A stretch of 64,000 bases of DNA from Salibacterium aidingense DSM 18341 (GTDB lineage: Bacteria > Bacillota > Bacilli > Bacillales > Marinococcaceae). Under the pieces are notes generated by a model. It saw only the letters and a list, made by a program, of their open reading frames with translations, did no database searches and was not told where the DNA came from. The stretch's first letter is position 1. Every line of letters begins with the position of its first letter. The translations under genes were made by a program, and so were the position numbers. Below are positions 1-7,975 of the stretch, piece after piece. Location of the stretch: NCBI RefSeq assembly GCF_000429685.1, contig NZ_AUCI01000002.1, positions 281,817-345,816 of the forward strand. Reading direction: 5' to 3'.

Positions 1-237
1 TCTAAAGAGGTCAGATCGGTAAAAAGGGAAATGGATATGCATGACTCTGTGGCTGATTTCAGGAGAGCGGAGAGAGCGCTTGAGGAACTGCTTAATGAAG
101 TTTGCGGAGAAGTCGCAGGGATTGTGTCCCCGACTATCAAGCTGCCTGGAAATAACCCTTATTTTGAAAATGCCGGTTCAGGGTCTTGCGGAACCGGCGG
201 CGGCTGCGGTGCCGGGGGAAGCTGCGGCTGTTCTTGA
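1..237 (+). CDS. ylbF: YlbF (RicF), C-terminal part only
   Basis: The frame is open from the first base, so the 5' part lies outside the window; 78 residues are visible, about half of the roughly 150 expected. The helical segment with VADFRRAE, followed by NPYF and a Gly/Cys-rich tail ending CGCS, matches the end of B. subtilis YlbF. In that species YlbF forms the Y-complex with YmcA and YaaT, which acts on RNase Y-dependent mRNA maturation, competence and sporulation; tail cysteines help bind an iron-sulfur cluster. Four cysteines are visible in the tail here. Its usual partner ylbG lies 10 kb downstream instead of next door. Confidence 0.9.
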   Translation, partial: SKEVRSVKREMDMHDSVADFRRAERALEELLNEVCGEVAGIVSPTIKLPGNNPYFENAGSGSCGTGGGCGAGGSCGCS

Positions 238-320
238 GCTTCTGGGCCGCTGCTATTCGCACCGGATCGGAGAAAATCTGCCGGCAGGGCCCAGCTATGC
301 CATAGAAACTTGGAAAGCAA

Positions 321-360
321 AAAAGAACTTAACCCGGAACCACCCGGGTTAAGTTCTTTT
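321..360 (+). terminator. Rho-independent terminator after ylbF
   Basis: A perfect 17-bp stem (321-337 with 344-360) has a 6-nt loop, and its right arm ends in TTCTTTT. It lies 84 bases after the ylbF stop and would end that transcript. Confidence 0.9.
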
Positions 361-604
361 TATTGGAGAACTAAAAATGAAAAAAGAGCTTGGGACAAAA
401 GAAAAATGGAATGGGAAAACGAAAAAATCAGTTCGTCACGATGCCCGTCAGGACGACTTCCTCAGGAGGTGGGGACTTCTGCGTCGTGCCCAAAACGTGC
501 GCGGTATTAGCAGAACTTCCTCTTTTTATAGCCGTTCCTCTTTTATTCGAGCCGTATCCTCGGAAAGCAGAGTATGTTTGACCCAGCGATAAATAGGGAT
601 ATAC

Positions 605-645
605 AAAACCTCCCGAAGGATCTATAAACCGTTCGGGAGGTTTTT
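605..645 (+). terminator. Terminator-like hairpin
   Basis: A perfect 13-bp stem (605-617 with 632-644) is followed by a T run on the plus strand. No convincing plus-strand gene precedes it after the ylbF terminator. Confidence 0.75.
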
Positions 646-696
646 ATCTTGTCTCGGCCTCTTTTTGCACTGATAAATGGTTCCAGTACGTTATCG

Positions 697-731
697 GATG
701 CAGCAGCGGCTGCATCGTTTTCTTTTTTCTA
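697..731 (+). terminator. Second terminator-like hairpin
   Basis: An 8-bp stem (GATGCAGC with GCTGCATC) with a 4-nt loop is followed by GTTTTCTTTTTTCT. It is polarised for plus-strand transcripts, although the next gene, darB, converges from the minus strand. Confidence 0.55.
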
Positions 732-761
732 TTTCCGTTGGGCCATCTTTCTCCAGCGTAT

Positions 762-1205
762 TTAAAGTTTTTCTAAATGCCGATGTATTAAAGCAAGAAT
801 GGAGCGGCGGGTCATGATACCCATAAACGCATTTTCATCGTCTTCTATACATACAAAAGGATGGTTAATGGAGAGCATCAGCGCTTTACCAAAAGTCTCA
901 TCCTGTTTCATTCGTGGGACTTTGGAGGTCATAACATCGGAAACGGAATAATCATGAAGGCGGTCCATTTCAATTCGTTCCATCCCCAGTATGGAGTCCA
1001 GGATTTGTGCTTTTCCAACCTGTCCCTGTACCTTATACTCTCTGTCCAGTACCGGGATAGCTGTATAGCCGGATTTTATCAGGACCAGCAGAGCATGATC
1101 AAGAGGGTGGTTGGACTGAACATGAGCTACTTTTTCTTGTGAAATCATCAATTGACTTATCTCATGGTCGGTGATCTGACTGTTTTTTAATGTTTGTAAC
1201 AACAT
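762..1205 (-). CDS. darB: CBS-domain protein, DarB/CbpB (YkuL) type
   Basis: The protein has about 147 residues and two CBS motifs: one around VAHVQ...HALLVLIKSGYTAIPVLD and one around the C-terminal FVCIEDDENAFMGIMTRR. Length and sequence resemble B. subtilis YkuL (DarB) along the whole chain. DarB binds cyclic di-AMP; its apo form is known to stimulate the (p)ppGpp synthetase Rel and pyruvate carboxylase, linking potassium status to metabolism. I chose the ATG at 1205; a GTG two codons upstream is possible and neither has a strong ribosome-binding site. The gene stands alone, away from its B. subtilis setting. Confidence 0.82.
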   Translation of the reverse strand: MLLQTLKNSQITDHEISQLMISQEKVAHVQSNHPLDHALLVLIKSGYTAIPVLDREYKVQGQVGKAQILDSILGMERIEMDRLHDYSVSDVMTSKVPRMKQDETFGKALMLSINHPFVCIEDDENAFMGIMTRRSILALIHRHLEKL

Positions 1206-1364
1206 TATCACTTACTTTCTTTTTAAATAAAATTTGGTAAAAGAAAGCGGCCCGAACTTGATGCGGAATCGTACTTAACTTTTCAACCCAATTTAATAGT
1301 AGAGGGAGACGGGGTATATGTCAAGTTAAATGTAAGCGTTTTCTTTGTATAATCATGGAAAAAT

Positions 1365-1670
1365 TTATTTCCTCATGTTAAAGGCAGCGTTAAGCTGTCC
1401 GCGAAGCATACGTTCCCGCAGTTCTTTTTTTGGAAGTTTTTTCTGTTCCATCCGTCTGATGTCAAATGTCTGCATTCCATCTTCCATTTTATCGGCAATA
1501 TCAATCAAACGTTCCACGTCATCAAAGGAGTATTTGCGAGTTCCCCCTTTGGTACGTTCGGGAAATATAAGTTTTCTCTCTTCATAATAGCGGATTTTTC
1601 GTTCGGACAATCCGGTTAATTCGCTTATTACACCTATCGTAATAACTTTTTTATCTTTATAAGAGGACAT
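1365..1670 (-). CDS. tnrA: Nitrogen-responsive MerR-family regulator TnrA
   Basis: This 101-residue protein starts with SYKDKKVI, followed by a MerR-type helix-turn-helix (residues about 10-55, [18 protein letters not shown]) and a C-terminus [10 protein letters not shown]. In TnrA that tail binds feedback-inhibited glutamine synthetase. The overall match is to TnrA rather than GlnR: the chain is short and no glnA follows. TnrA activates nitrogen-scavenging genes and represses glutamate synthesis during nitrogen limitation. The start ATG has AAAGGAG nine bases upstream. A perfect TnrA box lies about 50 bp upstream of the predicted transcription start, so autoactivation is likely. Confidence 0.88.
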   Translation of the reverse strand: MSSYKDKKVITIGVISELTGLSERKIRYYEERKLIFPERTKGGTRKYSFDDVERLIDIADKMEDGMQTFDIRRMEQKKLPKKELRERMLRGQLNAAFNMRK

Positions 1671-1713
1671 AAAACATGCGCTCCTTTTTCCATACTAGCG
1701 TTTCTTATGTACA

Positions 1714-1787
1714 AATATATCACATTAAAATGAAAAATAAATCATTAATGTTAGAAAAACTAACATTTCAAAATAGAAAAACTAACA
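1714..1787 (-). promoter_or_regulatory. TnrA box and tnrA promoter region
   Basis: TGTTAGAAAAACTAACA at 1749-1765 fits the TnrA consensus TGTNA-N7-TNACA exactly. A -10-like TATATT lies on the minus strand at 1719-1714, which puts the box centre about 50 bp upstream of the likely start of transcription, the usual position for TnrA activation. A second half-preserved copy (TAGAAAAACTAACA) sits at 1774-1787, towards the divergent nitroreductase gene. Confidence 0.75.
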
Positions 1788-1907
1788 TTGGAAGGTGGAA
1801 TTCTTACGAACTGCAGAAGGGAGGATGGATAAATAGATATGGCTGGGAGAACAAACCTAAAAAAGGTTATAATAAAAGGGAAACTGGGTACGGAGAGGAT
1901 GAAAGAA

Positions 1908-2483
1908 ATGGATATAACCAAAGGATTAATCGAAAGACGGACCATTTATAAGTTTAAAAAGAAGGACGTTTCTCCAGCTGTCATTAAAAGAGCTTTGAAT
2001 TGCGCTGTTCATGCACCAAATCATAAAATGACGGAACCCTGGCACTTCTACGTCCTGCAGGGAAAAGCAAAAGAAAAACTGGCGCAGCGAAAAAAAGAAT
2101 TAAAATGGGAAGGTTTTTTTGACAGAAATTCAGAACATACCCGTAACGCAGGAGAAGCTGCCTATACGTATATTAATAACCTTCCCTGGGTAGTCGTGGT
2201 TACGACTCACCGATACAGTGTGGACCCTGTTCGTGAAAAAGAAGATTATGCGGCCACCTGCTGTGCGATTCAGAATTTTATGCTTGCTGCCTGGGCAGAA
2301 GGCATAGGGACGAAATGGTCAACCGGCCAACTCGTGCAAGACAGGAAGGTAAAGGATATTATCGGCGCCGGGGAAGAAGAAATGATAGCAGGAGTGATCT
2401 ATCTTGGGTATGCTGAGGAAATACCAGTTGCGAAAACGCGCAGCAGACGCGGCAGTATCAGCTGGGTGGATGGAACGGAGTGA
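1908..2483 (+). CDS. Nitroreductase-family flavoprotein
   Basis: The 191-residue product has the nitroreductase layout: an N-terminal ERRTIYKF segment where an RRS-type FMN-binding motif is usual, HAPNHKMTEPW in the flavin site, and a C-terminal GxxxxWSTG / IAGVIYLGY part. These enzymes reduce nitro-aromatics, quinones or flavins with NAD(P)H; the substrate cannot be told from sequence. The ATG at 1908 is chosen because GGAGAGG ends ten bases before it; ATGs at 1899 and 1839 are in frame but badly placed. It is divergent from tnrA and shares the TnrA-box region, so nitrogen control is possible but not shown. Confidence 0.8.
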   Translation: MDITKGLIERRTIYKFKKKDVSPAVIKRALNCAVHAPNHKMTEPWHFYVLQGKAKEKLAQRKKELKWEGFFDRNSEHTRNAGEAAYTYINNLPWVVVVTTHRYSVDPVREKEDYAATCCAIQNFMLAAWAEGIGTKWSTGQLVQDRKVKDIIGAGEEEMIAGVIYLGYAEEIPVAKTRSRRGSISWVDGTE

Positions 2484-2488
2484 CAAGG

Positions 2489-2824
2489 ATGAAGAAAATA
2501 TTGGTGACAGGAATGGTTCTATTTTTGACGGCAGTTATTTCAGGTTTTTTTATCCCGGTACAGCTGAGCGCTCCTCCGGACGTAAGAGTCATTGTAGACC
2601 ATACTAATCAGATCTATGCCTCGCCGCCTTGTTTTAATGAAGCTCAATTAAGTAATTATTTACAGGAATCGGATTATGGAGAAGCTAAAGAGCTGGATTA
2701 TGAACCAGAATCCACCTGTACTTCAGCAAGCTTAATAGAGGAGGATGTAACGATGAACGCCGCTCTGCTGAAACTTGCAGGAGTGATGAAAAGCAAATGG
2801 AGCGATGAAATGTGGAAGTCTTAA
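2489..2824 (+). CDS. Unrecognised small secreted or membrane-anchored protein
   Basis: I do not recognise this 111-residue protein. It begins MKKILVTGMVLFLTAVISGF, a typical signal peptide or N-terminal anchor, and continues as an acidic chain with two cysteines (in ASPPCF and ESTCTS). There is no lipobox cysteine. The start at 2489 is preferred over the GTG at 2480 because CGGAG at 2474-2478 is then correctly spaced. It follows the nitroreductase stop by five bases, so the two are probably co-transcribed. Confidence 0.6.
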   Translation: MKKILVTGMVLFLTAVISGFFIPVQLSAPPDVRVIVDHTNQIYASPPCFNEAQLSNYLQESDYGEAKELDYEPESTCTSASLIEEDVTMNAALLKLAGVMKSKWSDEMWKS

Positions 2825-3014
2825 TTACATAGAACGTATAAGAATGATCGCTGGATAAGGAGTGTATGGCGCATAAGAAAGCCTGAGCCGTTTATATACA
2901 CAGGCAATGGGTGTGATAATGAAAAAACAGCTTTGTTCGCTTCCGGGTCGTATGATAAGCTAATATTTGTGAAATGGCGAGAGAGTAAACAATAAATACG
3001 CTATAGGAGTTGTA

Positions 3015-4391
3015 ATGAGAGAGATGAAAGTAGCTAAATTTGGAGGCAGTTCACTGGCAAGTGCGGAACAGATTAAAAAAGTATCCGACATCATTACTGC
3101 TGACCAGGAGAGGAAGTTTGTAGTCGTTTCTGCTCCGGGAAAAAGGAATGACGAGGATACGAAAGTCACCGATCTGTTAATAGAACTTGGCGAAACATTT
3201 TTAGAAAATGGAAGTGCGGAAGATACGCTTCAAAAAGTAGTGGCCCGCTACCGCAGTATTGCAGACGGACTTGGGCTCAGTGAGGATATTGTGAAAACCA
3301 TTGTAGATGATTTAAGAAGCCGTCTGGCCTACGATACCTCCAATAGTGGAAGGTTTATGGATCAAATCAAAGCAAGCGGGGAAGATAATAATGCTAAAAT
3401 TATCGCCCGGTATCTGCAGAGTATAGGATTTATCGCTGATTATATTCATCCCCAGGAAGCCGGCCTGCTGGTCAGTGATACCCCGGGAAATGCTCAGATA
3501 CTCGATGAAGCCTATGAGCATTTATACACATTAAGAGAAAGGGATGGCATCCTGATTATCCCCGGGTTCTTTGGATTTTCAAAAGAGGGCCGTCTGGTGA
3601 CGTTTCCACGCGGGGGCTCCGACATCACCGGGTCGATTGTAGCGGCCGGGGTACAGGCGGAACTTTATGAAAACTTTACGGACGTGGACTCGGTTTTTGC
3701 CGCCAATCCAACAGTCGTGGATAGTCCCTGCTCCATTAAACGAATGACGTTTCGAGAAATGCGGGAACTTTCTTATGCAGGTTTCGGTGTCTTTCACGAT
3801 GAAGCGCTCATCCCTGCATTCAAAAGTAATATACCTGTGTGTGTAAAAAACACAAACAATCCTTCCGCAAGTGGAACCATGATTATAAATGAACGTGAAT
3901 ATGCAATGAATCCGGTCATTGGAATTGCTGCTGATAAAGGCTTCAGTACGATTTATGTTCGTAAGTATTTAATGAACCGGGAAGTTGGTTTCGGCCGCAG
4001 GCTTTTACAAATTATCGAAGATGAAGGTGTTTCCTATGAACACATCCCATCCGGAATTGATGATACATCTGTCATTTTGGAGAATGACCAGCTCACTCCC
4101 GAAAAGGAAGATAGAATCATCCACCGGATTCTTCATGAGCTCGGGGCGGATGATGCTTACATTGAAAAAGATTTTGCTATGATTATGCTGGTTGGAGAAG
4201 GAATGCATGAAACCGTTGGAATCGCGGCAAGAGCAACCAAAGCGATTTCAGAGCAGGACGTCAATATTGAAATGATTAATCAGGGCTCCTCGGAAGTTTC
4301 GCTTTCTTTCGGCATACACGATGCCGATGTTGATAAAGCGATACGCGGCTTATACGAAGAGTTTTTCAGTACAAAAGAAGTTCTTCAATAA
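3015..4391 (+). CDS. yclM: Aspartokinase (YclM/ThrD type)
   Basis: This 458-residue protein starts with the kinase signature KFGGSS (residues 8-13), contains the conserved FPRGGSD...TGS segment, and ends in two ACT domains (about residues 300-458). It phosphorylates aspartate, the first step towards lysine, diaminopimelate, threonine and methionine. Length and N-terminus match the single-chain YclM class rather than the alpha/beta-type LysC enzymes. The ATG at 3015 has TAGGAG six bases upstream. In B. subtilis YclM is the threonine-sensitive isoenzyme. No lysine riboswitch or T-box was seen in the 190 bases upstream. The gene ends just before a repeat that carries its terminator. Confidence 0.88.
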   Translation: MREMKVAKFGGSSLASAEQIKKVSDIITADQERKFVVVSAPGKRNDEDTKVTDLLIELGETFLENGSAEDTLQKVVARYRSIADGLGLSEDIVKTIVDDLRSRLAYDTSNSGRFMDQIKASGEDNNAKIIARYLQSIGFIADYIHPQEAGLLVSDTPGNAQILDEAYEHLYTLRERDGILIIPGFFGFSKEGRLVTFPRGGSDITGSIVAAGVQAELYENFTDVDSVFAANPTVVDSPCSIKRMTFREMRELSYAGFGVFHDEALIPAFKSNIPVCVKNTNNPSASGTMIINEREYAMNPVIGIAADKGFSTIYVRKYLMNREVGFGRRLLQIIEDEGVSYEHIPSGIDDTSVILENDQLTPEKEDRIIHRILHELGADDAYIEKDFAMIMLVGEGMHETVGIAARATKAISEQDVNIEMINQGSSEVSLSFGIHDADVDKAIRGLYEEFFSTKEVLQ

Positions 4392-4392
4392 A

Positions 4393-4656
4393 AAGGAAAG
4401 GAACTGGGACACCCGAATATTTCGTAGGTGGAACAAGCGAAGTGCCAGTGGGAACAGCACATGTGTCGAGACCCCGCAGGAGGCGGGTCAGATCGGCGCC
4501 CGCCAGGATGTGCCGCCCTTAGCCGATCCTCCTTTTTCAAACCGGGCCCGGGCAAAGAAGACACAACGACCAAAGGGAGTTGGAGGAGATGTTGCCCTTA
4601 TGCCCTGTGAAAGCAAAATTCCGAACGATTCTCTCGCGAATCGTTCGGAATTTTTT
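4393..4656 (+). repeat. Dispersed intergenic repeat, copy A
   Basis: After the aspartokinase stop comes AACTGGGACA, then a GC-rich stretch (about 4440-4530), then a core at 4543-4614 containing CCGGGCAAAGAAGACA, ACGACCAAAGG and GTTGGAGGAGATG, and finally a CCGAACGA / TCGTTCGG hairpin. The core recurs inverted at 10,887-10,972 and directly at 13,637-13,682. It fills the gap between the convergent aspartokinase and channel genes; short reading frames here are not conserved as long products. Confidence 0.8.
4615..4656 (+). terminator. Terminator between aspartokinase and channel genes
   Basis: A perfect 16-bp stem (4615-4630 with 4639-4654) with an 8-nt loop is followed by T residues on the plus strand. 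Its left arm starts with AAAA, so it can also work for the channel gene on the minus strand. Confidence 0.85.
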
Positions 4657-4702
4657 ATCTCTTGATGGCTTGGTCCAAGGATTCTCCAACGTTCCATCTT
4701 TC

Positions 4703-5530
4703 TTATTCCGCCCTACGTTGTTTTTCTTCCAACAACAGCTGTTTGAGCTCGCGGACTTCATTCTGTAATTCGTAAAACTGCTGGTCTTTGACCTCGGTGG
4801 GATGTTCCTTTTCTCCCGTGTCCTCTGCTTTTTCTACATTATTCACAATAACACCAATAAAAAGGTTAAATATGACAAACGTTCCGACAAGGACAAAACT
4901 GACAAAATAAATCCAGGCGGAAGGCGAGAGTTCCATCACAGGCCGCATGACATTACTGGCCCAGGATTCCAGAGTTACAACTTGAAATAAAGTTAGAAGA
5001 GCGTCCCCCAGACTTCCAAAGTAATCAGGCGCAATATCCTGATAAAGCATTGTTCCAATAACTCCATAGATGTAAAAAATGATCCCCATGAGAATTAATA
5101 TATTGCCTAACGCAGGGATAGTCATTAAAAGTGCATCGACCAGCCTGCGAAGCGAGGGAATAAATGATATGGCACGGAGCACCCGCAGTACCCGAAGCAC
5201 CCGGAGGACGGTGACAAAATGAGCTCCGGCAAACACATGCCCGGATAAAACAATGATAAAGTCAAACCAATTCCATGAACTTTTAAAGTAAGAAAATACA
5301 GGACGTGAGCCAGCCAGACGAGCGACAATTTCAATAGTGAAAATCCATAGCAGAACTCGGTCAGCTGCATAAAACGCAAATTCATTATTTTGGTAAATCG
5401 CCGGAAATGTCTCTAAACCAACAATAACGGCATTGATTAATATAACAACCATGATAGTATTGATAAAAAAGGGGTGATCAACGATCAAAGAAATGGTGGT
5501 CCGCCAGCGTTCCAGAGGCTTACTTTCCAT
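4703..5530 (-). CDS. Voltage-gated sodium channel, NaChBac/NavBP family
   Basis: This is a 275-residue, single-domain six-helix channel. S4 carries arginines at every third position (R110, R113, R116, R119). The pore segment has the sodium-selective filter TLESW at residues 186-190, and S6 is FNLFIGVIVNNVEKAE. A C-terminal coiled coil (about 245-275) should assemble the tetramer. The sequence near the filter and S6 is almost the same as in NaChBac. In alkaliphilic Bacillus this channel lets sodium re-enter for motility, chemotaxis and pH homeostasis. It is monocistronic, lying between two repeat-rich gaps. The Shine-Dalgarno AAAGGAG is about 13 bases from the ATG, rather far. Confidence 0.95.
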   Translation of the reverse strand: MESKPLERWRTTISLIVDHPFFINTIMVVILINAVIVGLETFPAIYQNNEFAFYAADRVLLWIFTIEIVARLAGSRPVFSYFKSSWNWFDFIIVLSGHVFAGAHFVTVLRVLRVLRVLRAISFIPSLRRLVDALLMTIPALGNILILMGIIFYIYGVIGTMLYQDIAPDYFGSLGDALLTLFQVVTLESWASNVMRPVMELSPSAWIYFVSFVLVGTFVIFNLFIGVIVNNVEKAEDTGEKEHPTEVKDQQFYELQNEVRELKQLLLEEKQRRAE

Positions 5531-5875
5531 ATGTATGACTGTGCTCTCCTTTCTTTTTTACAGTACTGCCGCTATTAAATTTTACTAGATGATGGGGGGA
5601 GAAAAAAGATAATAGTATGGAAAATTCGTGTCCAAAAAGTGAAACGAGACTGGCAAAGCCTGCAAGGGCCAAAAGATTCTGAACGCCCCCCTCCCGTGAA
5701 GGGGCCGTCCCCCAAAGGTTAGAGAGAAAAATGAACGTTTGGGGGATTTTTATGGAAAAATACAGCGGGGGTCGAATTGAAAGGCGGGGCAGGAATATCT
5801 TAAGGAATTGGAAGGCGGCGGCATTTCGTTGTCCGCAGGGCTGAAAATGGCCACGTCCAGATACAGCTATACGGT
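5531..5875. other. Non-coding gap with a GGGGG/CCCCC hairpin
   Basis: This 345-base gap lies between proC and the channel gene. Frames crossing it have no recognisable product. It contains the inverted repeat CCCCCAAA (5709-5716) with TTTGGGGG (5738-5745), followed by ATTTTTA on the plus strand. The hairpin resembles the one at 63,541-63,573. The promoter of the channel gene should lie in the lower half, but I could not assign it. Confidence 0.5.
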
Positions 5876-6715
5876 TCAATAAGAAAAAGAGTTGTCATAT
5901 TTTCTTCCGAGTGTTTTTGATTGTGAAATAGCTGTTTGAATACTTTCTTGAAACAATTCCTGTATGTGATGCTTTTCGAGTACCTGGAAGGCGGCTTCGG
6001 TGGTGCCGCCTGGACTCATTACTTCATTATACAAGGAACGGGGGGATTGGTTGGATTTACGAAGGCGGGAAGCGGCCCCATATATTGTTTGAATGATTAA
6101 AGCATGAGCTTCTTCTTCCGGCAGCCCAGCTTCCGCTGCAGCTTGTTCCATTGCCTCCACAAAATAATAGAAATAAGCAGGTCCACTTCCGGATATCCCA
6201 GTCACCGCATCCAAATGGTTTTCTTCAAAAACGGTAACTGTCCCAATCGCGGAAAATAAGGAAGAGGCCAGGTCAAGGTGATGCAAAACAGCGTGTGTAC
6301 CCTTGCTGAGTGCAGTGGCCGATTCTCCCACTTGAGCGGAAGTATTTGGCATAGCTCGTATAACAGGAACAGGAAAATCCAGCTGTTCTTCGATATAAGA
6401 TGTTTTTATTCCAGCAAGGACAGACATAACTAATTTGTCTTCTGTCAGCTCTGGCTTTATTGCTGCTGCTGCTTCCTTCATGTGTTTTGGTTTCACTGCC
6501 AGCACAATAATATCAGCTTCTTTTACCGCATCCGCTGTGCTGGAAACAGTACGTATTCCGTATTCTTCCTCAAGCTGAGTTAACCGTTGAGTATTCGAAT
6601 GGTTGGTGGCAGTGATGTTGGCCGCCGTTATGCGTTCTTCAGCCAGAAGCCCGCCTATAATGGAGGCCGCCATGGAACCAGCGCCGATAAATGCGATATG
6701 ATGATCCTCTATCAT
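5876..6715 (-). CDS. proC: Pyrroline-5-carboxylate reductase
   Basis: The 279-residue enzyme has an N-terminal NAD(P)-binding fold (IAFIGAGSMAASIIGGL) and the C-terminal P5CR signature region with GSGPAYFYYFVEAM and SPGGTTEAAF. It performs the last step of proline synthesis, reducing pyrroline-5-carboxylate to proline. AGGAGGG precedes the ATG. It lies ten bases downstream of proA, so proB-proA-proC form one operon; a complete proline route in one operon fits high-level osmolyte production. Confidence 0.93.
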   Translation of the reverse strand: MIEDHHIAFIGAGSMAASIIGGLLAEERITAANITATNHSNTQRLTQLEEEYGIRTVSSTADAVKEADIIVLAVKPKHMKEAAAAIKPELTEDKLVMSVLAGIKTSYIEEQLDFPVPVIRAMPNTSAQVGESATALSKGTHAVLHHLDLASSLFSAIGTVTVFEENHLDAVTGISGSGPAYFYYFVEAMEQAAAEAGLPEEEAHALIIQTIYGAASRLRKSNQSPRSLYNEVMSPGGTTEAAFQVLEKHHIQELFQESIQTAISQSKTLGRKYDNSFSY

Positions 6716-6725
6716 AGTTGCCCTC

Positions 6726-7973
6726 CTATTCTTTTATCTGTCCAGTTCCTTCAATGAGGTATTTAAAAGAAGTTAAAGCTTCCAGCCCCATCGGGCCGCG
6801 GGCGTGAAGTTTTTGGGTACTTACCCCGATTTCAGCTCCAAAGCCAAATTCAAAGCCATCTGTGAATCGAGTGGATGCATTGTGATAGAGCACCGCAGCG
6901 TCCAGGTTACGATAAAACATTTCTTTATGAAACGGGGTCTCAGTGACTATAGCTTCCGAATGCCCAGTACCGTATTGCTTAATATGCCGGACGGCTTCCT
7001 CCGTATCTTTGACTGTCTTTACTGCCGCGGTTAGATCCAGGTATTCCTCTTCCCAGTCAGATGGAGAAGCTTCCTTCACCCTTGAATGAAGAGCTTGTAT
7101 GTTTTCATCTCCCCGCACTTCGACCCCGTGTTCAACCAGGGCCGCTATCAGCTCTTTTCCGTTCTGTTCTGCCCATTGTTCCTGTACAAGAATCGTTTCT
7201 GCCGCATTGCAGACAGAAGGACGTTGTGTTTTTGCATTCACTGCAATGTTAATGCCCATTTCTTTTTCCGCCGTTTCATCAATGAAAACATGGCAGTTTC
7301 CTACTCCTGTTTCAAGTACCGGAACCGAAGACTCCTGAACAACAGTTTGAATAAGCCCGGACCCGCCACGTGGTATAAGTACATCCAGATAATCATTCAT
7401 GGTAAACAATTCCGAAGCTGCTTCTCTTGAAGTGTCTTTGGCTAATTGAACAGCGTCCGTTGGAATACCCTGCTTGTTAAGGGCCGTATGGATGGAAGTA
7501 ACAATAGCTTCATTAGAGTAATAGGCCGATGAACTTCCGCGTAAAAACGCAGCATTCCCCGTTTTAAGACATAAAGCAGCTGCATCGGCTGTAACGTTTG
7601 GGCGGGCTTCATAAATGATTCCCACAACGCCGAGCGGAACTCTCGCCTTTTGAATGCGCAGTCCATTGGGACGCTTCCAGGATTCAATTTCTTCTCCAAT
7701 TGGATCTTTGAGACTCTTCACATGACGGAACCCTTCTGCCATACTGTGGATTCTTGTTTCGGACAAACGGAGTCTGTCCATGAGGGCTTGGGAAAGCCCG
7801 TTTTTTTCTCCTGCCTGCAGATCTTTCTCATTTTCGGCCAGGATATAACGTTTATCTGACTCCAGTTGTTCGGCCATAGCTGTAAGCAGATCATTCTTTT
7901 CCTTTGTCGTCAATAATGACACCTTTTCTGCCGCTTCTTTTGCTTTTTTTCCTTGTTCCAGAATGATTCCCAT
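6726..7973 (-). CDS. proA: Glutamate-5-semialdehyde dehydrogenase
   Basis: This 415-residue protein (same length as B. subtilis ProA) reduces glutamyl-5-phosphate to the semialdehyde with NADPH. The catalytic cysteine lies in PSVCNAAET, and IPRGGSGL and [12 protein letters not shown] are family motifs. The start is set at 7973 (MGIILEQ) because AAGGAGAGG precedes it; an upstream in-frame start at 8006 would run into proB. It begins two bases after the proB stop, which suggests translational coupling. Confidence 0.95.
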   Translation of the reverse strand: MGIILEQGKKAKEAAEKVSLLTTKEKNDLLTAMAEQLESDKRYILAENEKDLQAGEKNGLSQALMDRLRLSETRIHSMAEGFRHVKSLKDPIGEEIESWKRPNGLRIQKARVPLGVVGIIYEARPNVTADAAALCLKTGNAAFLRGSSSAYYSNEAIVTSIHTALNKQGIPTDAVQLAKDTSREAASELFTMNDYLDVLIPRGGSGLIQTVVQESSVPVLETGVGNCHVFIDETAEKEMGINIAVNAKTQRPSVCNAAETILVQEQWAEQNGKELIAALVEHGVEVRGDENIQALHSRVKEASPSDWEEEYLDLTAAVKTVKDTEEAVRHIKQYGTGHSEAIVTETPFHKEMFYRNLDAAVLYHNASTRFTDGFEFGFGAEIGVSTQKLHARGPMGLEALTSFKYLIEGTGQIKE

Positions 7974-7975
7974 TT

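Larger units (their letters stand above)
361..761. other. Intergenic region without a convincing gene
   Basis: This is the rest of the 524-base gap between ylbF and darB. Near 375-395 it carries the phrase GGGACAAAAG, which also opens the repeat copy at 13,620, so it may be a decayed relative of that family. A 71-codon frame at 377-592 has a passable Shine-Dalgarno sequence but a low-complexity Arg/Ser-rich product and no recognisable domain. Two further hairpins (605-644 and 697-716) follow. Confidence 0.5.

Noticed and set aside
377..592. 71-codon plus-strand frame after ylbF
   Set aside because: Although it has a ribosome-binding site, the Arg/Ser-rich product and its overlap with repeat-like sequence argue against a gene.
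4321..4768. Several short frames on both strands in the aspartokinase-channel gap
   Set aside because: They are products of the GC-rich repeat and the terminator hairpin; no shared long peptide between repeat copies.
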